Origin: a virus
Strand: one strand, 5' to 3'
Length of the DNA stretch: 26,495 nt
Virus record (IMG/VR): IMGVR_UViG_3300050011_000005
Span: 1-26,495 of that record
The stretch's first letter is position 1. Each line of letters starts with the position of its first letter. The notes beneath the pieces were generated by a model. That model was not told where the DNA came from. It saw only the letters and a program-made list of their open reading frames with translations, and made no database searches. The position numbers were made by a program, and so were the translations under genes. Shown here piece after piece: positions 7,906-15,522 of this stretch.

Positions 7906-9439
7906 ATCCTGGTTGCTGCGCAAGAAGGCCGCCCCTGCGCTCGACTACAAAGCCCTCGCGCGCCCGACGCCAGTCATGCGTATTTCCGAGAACATTCTCG
8001 CATCGGTCAAGGCGAAGCCGCGAAAGAAGATTCGATTCCAGCCGCCCATCCTGCCGCCTGGCGTCATCCCGCCCGATGTCGTCAAGAACCCGAATGCTAT
8101 GGTGATGGACAGTACCGACGTGCCGTACATCGCCTTCGACAGCGCGCAAATCTTGCCATTTTACCAGTACGCGAATCAGTTCCAATCGGGGCTTGGATTC
8201 CCTGGCTACCCGTACCTTGCCGAGAAACAGCGCATCAGCGAGTACCGCGCGCCGTCCGAGACGACCGCGAACGAGATGACCCGCAAGTGGATCAAGTTCA
8301 AGAGCAACGGCACGGAGGATCGTAGCGAACAGATAGCGGAGCTTGAAAAGGCGTTTAAGGATTTCAAGGTCCGCCGAGCGTTCAAGCGGGCGCAGTTGCA
8401 GGATGGATTTTTTGGCCGCTCACAGATCTACATCCGCATCCAAAACCAGTTGGACGACGACACGCGCAAAAAGCCGCTGATGATCGACCCCACCGGCATC
8501 CCAAAGGGCTCATTGCTTGGATTTCAGGTCATCGAGCCCTACTGGACGACGCCCTATTGGTACGAGACAAACGACCCCACGAGCCCGGATTTCTACAAGC
8601 CGGTGTGGTGGTTCATCCTCGGCAAGCAGACTCACGCCTCGCGGCTCATGATTTTCGTCTCGCGAGAATTGCCGGATCTATACAAGCCGGCCTTCAACTT
8701 CTCGGGCATGTCACTCACTCAGCTCTGCGAGCCCGACATCGAGCAATGGCTCGGCACCCGCAATGCCGTCGCGCGCATCATTCGCAATTTCCGCACTAGC
8801 GTGCTCAAGACCAACATGGCGGCAACGCTCTCGGGTGAGGACACGAGCGGTGAATACGGCAATCGCGCCAAACTGTTCACCGAGACCGCCGACAACGAAG
8901 GTCTGATGATGCTCGACAAGGACACGGAGGAGTTCTTGCAGGTCAACACGCCGCTTTCGGGGCTGGCCGAACTCCAGGCGCAGTCGCAAGAGCACATGTG
9001 CCCGCCGTCGCATATCCCGCTGGTGAAGCTGACTGGTATCACCCCGTCGGGCCTCAATGCGTCGGGTGAGGAGGAAATGCAGGTCTGGTACGACTACGTG
9101 AAGACGCAGCAAGTCAATGATTTCGATGACCATATCGTGATGACATCACATACGATACAGTGCCATTTATGGGGCAAGATCTACGATGACATAGTGCATG
9201 AATTCGTAGAACTGACGGAGCTTGACGGCGAAGGGCTCGCCCGCGTGCGCAAGAGCGATGCCGAGGCCGGTAGCGCGTATATTCAGACGGGCGTCGTATC
9301 ACCGGAAGAAGAACGTGAGCGGATTGCTCGTGATCCCAACAGCGGATATGACGGCCTGTCCGGCGCGCCCCCGGACCCGCCTCCCCAAATGCAATCGCCT
9401 TCTGGTTTTGAGGATGACGGTGACGATGACGAAAACTAG
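7895..9439 (+). CDS. Portal protein, DUF1073 / HI1409 family
   Basis: A 514-residue portal, the ring at the packaging vertex through which DNA enters and leaves. Family hallmarks are GMSLTQLCEPDIEQWLGTRN, then LFTETADNEGLMMLDKDTEEF, then AQSQEHMCPPSHIPLVKLTG followed by ITPSGLNASGEEE. These correspond to the crown and stem segments conserved in HI1409-like portals. The C-terminus ends in a Pro-rich then Asp-rich tail (DDGDDDEN). The start overlaps the terminase by 11 nt. As I recall, databases sometimes label this family 'anti-CBASS Acb1 family', because in some phages the portal is fused to an Acb1 phosphoesterase. I see no such C-terminal domain and no pair of HxT motifs here, so only the portal role is supported. 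Confidence 0.92.
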   Translation: MSLKSWLLRKKAAPALDYKALARPTPVMRISENILASVKAKPRKKIRFQPPILPPGVIPPDVVKNPNAMVMDSTDVPYIAFDSAQILPFYQYANQFQSGLGFPGYPYLAEKQRISEYRAPSETTANEMTRKWIKFKSNGTEDRSEQIAELEKAFKDFKVRRAFKRAQLQDGFFGRSQIYIRIQNQLDDDTRKKPLMIDPTGIPKGSLLGFQVIEPYWTTPYWYETNDPTSPDFYKPVWWFILGKQTHASRLMIFVSRELPDLYKPAFNFSGMSLTQLCEPDIEQWLGTRNAVARIIRNFRTSVLKTNMAATLSGEDTSGEYGNRAKLFTETADNEGLMMLDKDTEEFLQVNTPLSGLAELQAQSQEHMCPPSHIPLVKLTGITPSGLNASGEEEMQVWYDYVKTQQVNDFDDHIVMTSHTIQCHLWGKIYDDIVHEFVELTELDGEGLARVRKSDAEAGSAYIQTGVVSPEEERERIARDPNSGYDGLSGAPPDPPPQMQSPSGFEDDGDDDEN

Positions 9440-9557
9440 GAAGGAATCGCCTCGACAGGTGACCGATTCCGTTGCGCCCGCAGTCAAGCGAAAAGAACCA
9501 CCCAAGGCACCTCCAGGCGCAATGTACTTTCGCGGAGCGCTCGTAAGACGGCGATGA
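9426..9557 (+). CDS. Small basic Pro/Lys/Arg-rich protein between portal and Mu gpF-like gene
   Basis: A 43-residue frame starting at ATG 9426 (an in-frame ATG also lies at 9414) and ending at TGA 9555-9557. It overlaps the portal's 3' end, and its stop overlaps the next ATG as ATGA. GAGG lies about 12 nt before ATG 9426. The protein is strongly basic: it begins MTKTRKES, has VKRKEPPKAPPGAMY in the middle and ends RGALVRRR. Without it there would be a 114-nt gap in an operon that otherwise has almost none, and the phasing of both junctions supports it. The function is unknown. A DNA-contacting head peptide or a portal accessory are only guesses. Confidence 0.5.
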   Translation: MTKTRKESPRQVTDSVAPAVKRKEPPKAPPGAMYFRGALVRRR

Positions 9558-10405
9558 AGCTCCTCGCACCCGAGACTACCGCCTTACCCCCGATCGTGCC
9601 CTCTGCGGCCCTGTGCGCGTGGTATTACGATCAATTGAAGCGATTGCTTGACGCCATGGCCGGCAGCATGGAGTTGCACATTCTGGCGGCCCTCAAGCGC
9701 AATGAGCCAACGATCGGGCTGGCTCAAGATGCCTCACCGTCTATCGGGTTGAAGCGCGCCGTGAACAAATGGGGTTCGGCTTGGGTGTCGAAGTTCGATG
9801 CCATGTCGGCCGACATTGCCAAGAAGTTTGCACAGCGAAGTTCCCGCCACGTCGATATCTCGAATGCCGCCGCGTTCAAAAAGGCGGGTTTTACAGTGCA
9901 ATTTCAGCCTACGCCGGCGGCGAAAGAGGCATACCAGGCCGTGATCGGCTGGAATGTGGGGCTCATCAAGAACCTGCCGCGCGACTATCTGGACGGTGTG
10001 CAGAATGCGGTCTGGGCCGGCGTGATGAAGGGCCAGGACTTGGAGTCGATCGCCAAGACATTGCGCGAGCGGCACGGGATGAGCGTGCGGCGCGCGGCGC
10101 TGATTTCGCGGGATCAGACGTCCAAGGCTATGGCCCTGATCGACAACGTGCGCGCGACCGAGGCTGGAATTACGCACGCCATTTGGATGCACTCACATGC
10201 CGTGAAACATCCGCGACCGTCCCACCTGGCGTTCAGCGGAAGCATTTACGAATTGAAAAAAGGCGCTTATTTGGATGGCGAATGGGTCTGGCCGCACACG
10301 GCCATCGGGTGCCGCTGCTACTACAGGAAAATAATTCCCGGCGTAAATGATCCTGACATCAAGAAGCTGATCGAGCGCGAGCGTTTGCGGCGCGATGGCG
10401 CTTAG
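9554..10405 (+). CDS. Head morphogenesis protein, Mu gpF / SPP1 gp7-like
   Basis: A 283-residue protein of the minor head protein family that follows the portal in many phages and is incorporated in small numbers in the head. The Mu gpF domain spans about residues 130-265. It has KNLPRDYLDGVQNAVWAG, a helical segment with RRAALISRDQTSKAM, and the family ending HTAIGCRCYYRKIIPG, where the Gly-Cys-Arg-Cys pattern is typical. The start overlaps the upstream small gene by 4 nt (ATGA). No fused toxin domain is present, unlike some MuF polymorphic toxins. The family role in prohead assembly or DNA ejection is established only for a few members. Confidence 0.88.
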   Translation: MKLLAPETTALPPIVPSAALCAWYYDQLKRLLDAMAGSMELHILAALKRNEPTIGLAQDASPSIGLKRAVNKWGSAWVSKFDAMSADIAKKFAQRSSRHVDISNAAAFKKAGFTVQFQPTPAAKEAYQAVIGWNVGLIKNLPRDYLDGVQNAVWAGVMKGQDLESIAKTLRERHGMSVRRAALISRDQTSKAMALIDNVRATEAGITHAIWMHSHAVKHPRPSHLAFSGSIYELKKGAYLDGEWVWPHTAIGCRCYYRKIIPGVNDPDIKKLIERERLRRDGA

Positions 10406-11615
10406 GTCTAACATTGCGCGCATGACAATCGTTTTCGACAGATCAGCGCGTAGCTTCGACATCGACGGACGCATGCGTGTCGAAAAAGCGATCATCTCGA
10501 AAGCCTGCGTCAATCCGTATTGGGGCGCTGAAATTCCGAACTACAAGGAATTGGGCTTAGATCCAGCAAAAAAATACATGCTGTATCGGGACCCGGCCGA
10601 GCTTGAGGCGGCCGCGCCAACCTACGAAGGTATCCCGCTATTGCTTATTCATAAGGCCGTTTCAGCGAACGAGCCCGAGCAAAGGCTTGTTGTTGGCGCG
10701 GTCAGCAACGTGAAATATGAGCACCCCTATCTCACTGCATCGCTGTCTGTCTGGACGAAAGAAGCAATCGATTTAATCGAGAGCGGCGACAAGGAACAGT
10801 TGTCATGCGGCTACCGATTCACCTGCGACTTGACGCCGGGTTCTAAGGATGGTTTACAGTGGGATGCCGTCATGAGAGGATTGGTAGGAAATCATTTAGC
10901 TCTTGTTGACGAAGCAAGAGTTGGACCAGAAGCCATCGTTCCAGATTCAGTTCCTTCGGAGCCCCCCATGAAATCGAAGTACGCCGCCCGATTCCCCAAG
11001 CTCACTTTCGCGAATGACGCGGACGTGATCGCCTTCGACGCCGCGATGGACGAGGAAAAGAAGGAAGCCGAGGACGCTGCGCGCGAAGCGGCCGAGGACA
11101 AGGCCCACGACTGTTACGGCAAGACGGCCGATGAGTGGGAAAAGATGGAGGCCAAGGACAAGAAAAGCGCTCGCGACGAATGGAAGAAAGCCGAGGACAA
11201 GAAGGCGAAAGACGCCAAGGCCGCGAAGGATGCGACACCCGCCGAGCCGGCCGATGACCCGAAAAATAAGGGCATGGACGGCAAGTTGACGAAGGCCGAA
11301 GTCGAAGCATTGCTCGCGAATGATCGCAAGGAACAGCGCGCATCCATCATGACGGCGGTCAACGATTTGGCCGAAGCGCGCAAGGCGGTCGAGCCGCTGG
11401 TCGGTGTGATCGCTCTCGATTCCGCCGAGGCGGTCTACGTCTACGCGCTCGGCAAGAACAAGATCGACGGCACCGGCTGGCCTCTTGCGGCCCTCAAGGC
11501 CAATGTCGAATCCTTGAAGTCACGCGCTGCGCCGGCCAAGGCCAAGATCGTCGGCGATTCGGTGGGTGGGTCCGCCCTCTTGGCCGCCTTCCCGGGGCTC
11601 GCGCGCTTCCAATAA
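10395..11615 (+). CDS. DUF2213 prohead protease-like / scaffold fusion protein
   Basis: A 406-residue protein starting at ATG 10395, overlapping the previous gene by 11 nt; an alternative in-frame ATG at 10422 (MTIVFDRSARSFD) would also fit the family. Residues about 15-190 are the DUF2213 domain, with KACVNPYWGAEIP, YMLYRDPAEL, GIPLLLIHKAV, ASLSVWTKEAID, EQLSCGYRFTCD and GNHLALVDEARVG. This arrangement resembles phage capsid maturation proteases, with His of NHLALV and Ser of LSCGY as candidate catalytic residues. From about 192 the sequence becomes a highly charged Lys/Glu/Asp/Ala-rich, probably helical scaffold, ending in a conserved GGSALLAAFPGLARFQ. An in-frame start at 10968 could make the scaffold alone. 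Position just before the cement and capsid genes fits a prohead assembly role. Confidence 0.85.
   Translation: MALRSNIARMTIVFDRSARSFDIDGRMRVEKAIISKACVNPYWGAEIPNYKELGLDPAKKYMLYRDPAELEAAAPTYEGIPLLLIHKAVSANEPEQRLVVGAVSNVKYEHPYLTASLSVWTKEAIDLIESGDKEQLSCGYRFTCDLTPGSKDGLQWDAVMRGLVGNHLALVDEARVGPEAIVPDSVPSEPPMKSKYAARFPKLTFANDADVIAFDAAMDEEKKEAEDAAREAAEDKAHDCYGKTADEWEKMEAKDKKSARDEWKKAEDKKAKDAKAAKDATPAEPADDPKNKGMDGKLTKAEVEALLANDRKEQRASIMTAVNDLAEARKAVEPLVGVIALDSAEAVYVYALGKNKIDGTGWPLAALKANVESLKSRAAPAKAKIVGDSVGGSALLAAFPGLARFQ
10958..10961 (+). promoter_or_regulatory. Internal ribosome binding site for a separate scaffold product
   Basis: GGAG followed by six C residues and an in-frame ATG at 10968-10970 lies exactly at the boundary between the DUF2213 domain and the charged scaffold region. 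Initiation here would give a 215-residue protein starting MKSKYAARFPKLTFANDADV. Confidence 0.5.
10968..11615 (+). CDS. Probable nested scaffold protein (internal start)
   Basis: This is the 215-residue C-terminal product predicted from ATG 10968 within the DUF2213 gene, in the same frame. It contains only the charged, coiled-coil-like region and the hydrophobic C-terminal end. The gene-within-gene arrangement of protease and scaffold is established for lambda C/Nu3 and several other phages. Support here is the GGAG binding site and the start's position at the domain border. Expression has not been shown. Confidence 0.5.
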   Translation: MKSKYAARFPKLTFANDADVIAFDAAMDEEKKEAEDAAREAAEDKAHDCYGKTADEWEKMEAKDKKSARDEWKKAEDKKAKDAKAAKDATPAEPADDPKNKGMDGKLTKAEVEALLANDRKEQRASIMTAVNDLAEARKAVEPLVGVIALDSAEAVYVYALGKNKIDGTGWPLAALKANVESLKSRAAPAKAKIVGDSVGGSALLAAFPGLARFQ

Positions 11616-11626
11616 GGGGCTGATTT

Positions 11627-12331
11627 ATGGCACTCGCAGGCTTTCAGCAATTCGTCAATACTCAGCCCGCGCCGGGTAAGCCAGGCGATTGGGCGGGCGC
11701 GAATCCACGCGCTTTCATCGGCGGCCCGATCGCGGGCTATGTCTCCGATGGCACGGTGATTTGCGGCAATTTCGCTTGGTTCAACCCGGCGTCCGGGATC
11801 GCGAGCGCGACCTACTCATCGGGGTGGCTGCTCGGCTTCGTGCAGATCGAAGATCAGGCGATGATTACCGCCTTCTTGGGTTTCAACAACACGACCATTA
11901 CCGCGGGCCTCCCGGTGGTTGGTGTGAGCCAGGGCGATGTCTGGGCGAACTTCGCGGCTGCGGCTGCCGCCGCGGCTCAGGTCTACGCGACATCGGGCAC
12001 TGGAGCGGCATCCACGACGTCGGGTGGCAATTATGCGACGCCCTTCTACGCCATCAATGCGGTACCGGCAGCGGCATCTTTTACGGGCGTGATCGCCGCA
12101 TCGGCGAATGGTGCCTACACGCTCACCACATCTGCGGTGACGGGCACGATTGCCATCGGGCAGTTCGTCGCGGGAACCAACGTCCCGGCCAACACGATCA
12201 TCAACGGTTTCGTGAGCGGCACCTACGGCGGCGTGGGTGTCTACACGGTCGCGAATTCGACCGCGGTCGGCTCTGAGGCGATGACCAGCCAAGCCGGCAC
12301 GATCACCAAAATCTCGACCTGGCAGGCATAA
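11627..12331 (+). CDS. Capsid cement/decoration protein, Gp24-like, paralog 1
   Basis: A 234-residue protein preceded by AAGGGG 7 nt before the ATG. The core begins GFQQFVNTQPAPGKPGDWAG and continues with GNFAWFNP, GFVQIEDQAMITAFLGF and SQGDVWANF, ending KISTW. The same skeleton occurs in the next two genes. This matches the structural cement family that binds the outside of capsids built from DUF2184 proteins and stabilises them. Residues about 151-221 are an inserted beta module (FTGVIA...LTTSAVTGTIAIGQFVAGTNV...GVGVYTVANSTAVGS) of a type common in phage surface proteins. The low charge and Ala/Gly/Thr-rich composition fit an exposed beta protein. The function is assigned from family and position. 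Confidence 0.82.
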   Translation: MALAGFQQFVNTQPAPGKPGDWAGANPRAFIGGPIAGYVSDGTVICGNFAWFNPASGIASATYSSGWLLGFVQIEDQAMITAFLGFNNTTITAGLPVVGVSQGDVWANFAAAAAAAAQVYATSGTGAASTTSGGNYATPFYAINAVPAAASFTGVIAASANGAYTLTTSAVTGTIAIGQFVAGTNVPANTIINGFVSGTYGGVGVYTVANSTAVGSEAMTSQAGTITKISTWQA

Positions 12332-12334
12332 CCC

Positions 12335-13297
12335 ATGGCACTCACTCAGCCGACCAACACCGGGTTTCAGCAAGTCATCAACGTCCTGCCGGCGCAGGGC
12401 CAGCAAGGGGATTTCTTCGGCACGAACCCGCGGGCCATCTTGCTTGCGGGGCCCGGGATTTGGGTGGCTCCGTCCGGCGGCATTTTGGCGGGAAACTTCT
12501 GTTCGGCGAATCAATCGACTGGCGCCGTCACTCAGGCGCCTGGAACTTCGGGTGCTCAAATCGGCTTCGTGCATCGCGCGAACAACGCGCTTATCACGAG
12601 TTTTCTGGGGTTCAGTACCTTGCTGATTCCGGCTGGATTGCCGGTGGCGATTTTCAGCCAGGGCGATTTCTGGGACATGTTCCCGAACGGCGCCTCCCCT
12701 GGTCAAAACGTGTACGCGGACCCGATCACGGGCGCGGCCATTGCCGCCACTGCGGCGGGTACCGCATGGGTCGGCACGGGCTACATCGCGGCTGGCACCG
12801 TCGGCTGGACGGGGACCGGGTACATAGTCGGCAACACGCTCACGGTTTCCTCTACCCTCACGGGCGCGATCGCGCAGTGGCAGTCGATCACCCTGACCTC
12901 ACCCGCGACGGGCGAGACGGCGACGCAGATCAATTTGAATCCTGGCACCTATTTGACGGCCGGCAGCGGAACGTCCTGGACGGTGAGCGGATCACCACAG
13001 ACGGTCGGCAGTGCGGCGGTGCCCGTGTTGCTCACCGGAACATCGGCCAGTCAGTTCACCGCATCGACCACGGGATCGGGTTCCTTGGCCGTCGGCAGCG
13101 TGCTGAACGGCGTCGGCGTCACGGAAGGCTCCACGATCCTGGCGGGCAGCGGTCCCTACAGCGTGACCGGCCAGCAGGCGGTGTTTTCGAGCGGCAGCCC
13201 GGGTGCCATGGGCGCTGGCGGCAGCATCCTGACCGCCTGGAAAGTGAACAGTTACGCCAACCCGGGCGAAAACGCCCTCATCTCGACCTGGGGCTGA
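12335..13297 (+). CDS. Capsid cement/decoration protein, Gp24-like, paralog 2
   Basis: A 320-residue protein separated by only 3 nt from paralog 1. It keeps the same core: GFQQVINVLPAQGQQGDFFGTNPRA, AGNFCSANQ, GFVHRANNALITSFLGF, GLPVAIFSQGDFWDMFPNG and a final ALISTWG. It is longer than paralog 1 because it carries two inserted beta segments, about residues 161-232 (NTLTVSSTLTGAIAQWQ... ending SPQTVGSAAV) and 233-291 (FTASTTGSGSLAVGSVLNGV... GPYSVTG). I infer that these modules project from the capsid and that the core binds the shell. Relative to paralog 1 this is an ancient duplication with strong divergence. Confidence 0.8.
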   Translation: MALTQPTNTGFQQVINVLPAQGQQGDFFGTNPRAILLAGPGIWVAPSGGILAGNFCSANQSTGAVTQAPGTSGAQIGFVHRANNALITSFLGFSTLLIPAGLPVAIFSQGDFWDMFPNGASPGQNVYADPITGAAIAATAAGTAWVGTGYIAAGTVGWTGTGYIVGNTLTVSSTLTGAIAQWQSITLTSPATGETATQINLNPGTYLTAGSGTSWTVSGSPQTVGSAAVPVLLTGTSASQFTASTTGSGSLAVGSVLNGVGVTEGSTILAGSGPYSVTGQQAVFSSGSPGAMGAGGSILTAWKVNSYANPGENALISTWG

Positions 13298-13300
13298 TCC

Positions 13301-14287
13301 ATGACTCTCGCGCCCAACGGTTTTCAAAGCGTCATCAACCCGCAGCCCGGCGTTGCCAAAGCGGGTGACTTTGCCGGCGCGGGACTACGCACGGTCATCC
13401 TGGGTGGCGGTAAGGTTGCCCGCCTAATCGCAGCTCCTTCACCGAACCAGCCGTATGTCGGGCAGTTCGCGTGGGCCGATCAGATCGGCGGGTTGGTGTA
13501 CGGCACCTATACCGGGTCGATTGCGGCCAAGCTCGGCTTCATTCACAACGACGATCAGGCCATCATCGTGCCGTTTCTTGCTGGGACGGAAAGCTACATC
13601 GAGGCCGGCCAGCCGGTCACGCCGTTCAGTCAGGGCGCGTTCTGGGCGAACTTCCCCTTGGGCGCTACCGCTGGACAAAAGGTGTTCGCGAACTACGCCA
13701 CCGGTTCAGTGTATGCCGCAGCCACGGGCACCACGACCACGGTGGCCGCCATCACGACCGGATCCATTGCAGCGACCACTGGTGTTCTGACCGTCACGAC
13801 GCTCGCGAGCGGCACGCTGGTTGCGGGCGATGTCGTGACCGGCGCGAACATCACCACGGCCGGCATTACGAACGGCGTTCTCATCACCGGACAGTTGACC
13901 GGCACGATTGCCGGCGGCGCGGGTGCAACCTACTCGACCAATTACACTGGAGCCACAGCGGTATCCGGCGGCGCGATGACGGCAAAGAATGCGGTGGAAA
14001 CGCCCTTCTACGTCGACACTCCCGCCTATGTTCCTGCGGTGTTCGCGGGCTACATCAGCGCGGCGGGATCGCTCACCGTGACCTCGACGGCTTCCGGTAC
14101 GGTCACCATCGGGCAGACGCTCGCGCTCGCGAACGGCACTGCATCGATTCCATCGAACACTCAAATTACCGCAGGATCGGGACCGTACACGGTCACGCCT
14201 GCCGGTAATCCGATCGGCTCAGCTTCTGCGCCTGTGAATTTCATCGGTTCTCTTGGTACACTCGCCATTATTTCGACCTGGGGCTAA
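13301..14287 (+). CDS. Capsid cement/decoration protein, Gp24-like, paralog 3
   Basis: A 328-residue protein, 3 nt after paralog 2. Core matches are NGFQSVINPQPGVAKAGDFAG, GQFAWADQIGG, KLGFIHNDDQAIIVPFL, GQPVTPFSQGAFWANFPLG and the terminal AIISTWG. Two beta modules are inserted, about residues 151-228 (GVLTVTTLASGTLVAGDVVTG... ATYSTNYTGATAVSG) and 250-314 (GSLTVTSTASGTVTIGQTLAL... GPYTVTPAG). The second module is close in pattern to the second module of paralog 2. It lies directly before the major capsid gene. I infer outer-capsid decoration. Three full-length cement genes in a row is more than the single copy usual for such phages, as far as I know. Confidence 0.8.
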   Translation: MTLAPNGFQSVINPQPGVAKAGDFAGAGLRTVILGGGKVARLIAAPSPNQPYVGQFAWADQIGGLVYGTYTGSIAAKLGFIHNDDQAIIVPFLAGTESYIEAGQPVTPFSQGAFWANFPLGATAGQKVFANYATGSVYAAATGTTTTVAAITTGSIAATTGVLTVTTLASGTLVAGDVVTGANITTAGITNGVLITGQLTGTIAGGAGATYSTNYTGATAVSGGAMTAKNAVETPFYVDTPAYVPAVFAGYISAAGSLTVTSTASGTVTIGQTLALANGTASIPSNTQITAGSGPYTVTPAGNPIGSASAPVNFIGSLGTLAIISTWG

Positions 14288-14290
14288 TTT

Positions 14291-15352
14291 ATGAATGGTT
14301 ACAATCCCGTTGCCTTCGACGCCGCGATCAAAGCCGGTCAAGGCCCAATGCTTCTCGACGCCATCCGCGCCCAGTTCGGCTTGAGCGGTACGCTCGAGTA
14401 TGAGGATTGGCTGCCGCGCGATGCCGCCGGCCGGATCGCCATGGACGCACAGAGCGAACTCGTGACGGTGAGCAACGCGGGTATCCCGGCGCTGCTCTCG
14501 ACGTACCTTGATCCGAAACTGATCGAAGTGCTGGTCGCGCCGATGCGCGCCGCCGAAGTCGCGGGACTCGAAAAGAAGTACGGCTCATGGACCGACAATG
14601 TGGTGATGTTCACCGTCGTCGAATCTGAGGGCGAGGTCGCCGCCTACGGCGATTACTCGACCAACGGCAGCGTGGAAGCGAACTTGAACTTCCCGCAGCG
14701 GCAGAGTTTCCATTACCAGACGTTCACGCAGTACGGAGAGAAGCAGTTGGCGAATGCCGCCTTGGCGAAGGTGGATTACGCTGCTCGCTTGCAGATTGCC
14801 TCCGCGCTGATTCTGAACAAGTACCAGAACTACACCTATCTCTTTGGCGTGACGAATTTGCAGAATTACGGGTTGACCAATGATCCCAGTCTTCCCGCTG
14901 CCATCACGCCGACCTATTCGTGGCTGACGAACGCATCGGCCACCGCGTTGACCGTCTATCAGGATATCGTGCGGCTGTTCATTCAGTTACAGGGCCAGAT
15001 GAACGGCACCATCACGGAAACCGACAAGATGGTGCTGGCGCTCTCCCCGCAGAACAAGGCGGCGCTGAACTACATCTCGACGTACAACGTCAACGTGTAC
15101 AAGTCGCTGAAGGACAACTTCCCGAACCTGCGCATTGTCGACGTGCCTGAGTACGCGACGACCGCCGGCCAGCTCGTGCAGTTGTGGGTCGAGGAAGTTG
15201 AGGGCCAACGTTCGGTCGAGGTGGCTTTCACCGAGAAGATGCGCGCGCACAATATCGTGCAGGACACGTCGAGCTGGAAACAAAAGCGATCCCAAACATC
15301 GCTAGGCGCTGTGATTTTCCGCCCCATGGCGGTCGCGCAGATGCTTGGATGA
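14291..15352 (+). CDS. Major capsid protein, DUF2184 family (HK97-fold)
   Basis: A 353-residue protein, the shell subunit. Recognisable family segments are SELVTVSNAGIPALLSTYLDP, MRAAEVAGLEKKYGSWTDN, FTVVESEGEVAAYGDYSTNG, the aromatic NFPQRQSFHYQTFTQYGEKQ, a helix containing DYAARLQIASALILNKYQN, and a C-terminal part with QRSVEVAFTEKMRAH followed by QKRSQTSLGAVIFRP. The length is typical for the family. The start follows the third cement gene by 3 nt, and the stop overlaps a small ORF (ATGA). Its place after protease/scaffold and cement genes is the standard order. Unlike HK97, no N-terminal scaffold segment is seen, consistent with the separate upstream scaffold. Confidence 0.93.
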   Translation: MNGYNPVAFDAAIKAGQGPMLLDAIRAQFGLSGTLEYEDWLPRDAAGRIAMDAQSELVTVSNAGIPALLSTYLDPKLIEVLVAPMRAAEVAGLEKKYGSWTDNVVMFTVVESEGEVAAYGDYSTNGSVEANLNFPQRQSFHYQTFTQYGEKQLANAALAKVDYAARLQIASALILNKYQNYTYLFGVTNLQNYGLTNDPSLPAAITPTYSWLTNASATALTVYQDIVRLFIQLQGQMNGTITETDKMVLALSPQNKAALNYISTYNVNVYKSLKDNFPNLRIVDVPEYATTAGQLVQLWVEEVEGQRSVEVAFTEKMRAHNIVQDTSSWKQKRSQTSLGAVIFRPMAVAQMLG

Positions 15353-15519
15353 AAGATATCGTCACATATCGATTGGTATATCGTGACGACGATACTTGGT
15401 CGATAGAAAGCACTGACGATGATGAAGAAAATCGAACTTTTCACGATTTTCAATCGGCATTGAAAGCGATGGTTATATTGTGCGGGTCGATTGTTGTCGC
15501 ATGTAGCAATCGCAGGTAG
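15349..15519 (+). CDS. Small acidic ORF with C-terminal hydrophobic segment, after the capsid gene
   Basis: A 56-residue frame from ATG 15349, overlapping the capsid stop as ATGA, to TAG 15517-15519, 3 nt before the next start. Residues 1-35 are polar and acidic (RDDDTWSIESTDDDEENRT) and residues about 40-52 are hydrophobic (AMVILCGSIVVAC). The DNA is visibly richer in A and T than its neighbours, which points to recent acquisition or different constraint. I do not recognise the family. The precise fit between two phage genes supports a real gene, because otherwise this would be a 170-nt gap. The hydrophobic end is too short for a confident membrane span. Confidence 0.5.
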   Translation: MKDIVTYRLVYRDDDTWSIESTDDDEENRTFHDFQSALKAMVILCGSIVVACSNRR

Positions 15520-15522
15520 TCA

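Noticed and set aside
7895-9439. Possible anti-CBASS (Acb1) function for the portal, suggested by how this family is sometimes named
   Set aside because: The sequence matches the portal body only. No C-terminal phosphoesterase domain with paired HxT motifs is seen here or in the small ORF that follows.
11816-12706. A 296-codon open frame on the minus strand across the first two cement genes
   Set aside because: It is Arg/His-rich, spans the junction of two well-supported + strand genes and has no recognisable family. It is the antisense shadow of GC-rich coding DNA.
12460-14208. Long + strand open frames of about 300 and 245 codons in alternative frames within cement paralogs 2 and 3
   Set aside because: They have the Arg/Gly/His-rich composition of off-frame GC-rich DNA, and the paralogous cement frames explain the same bases with conserved cores.
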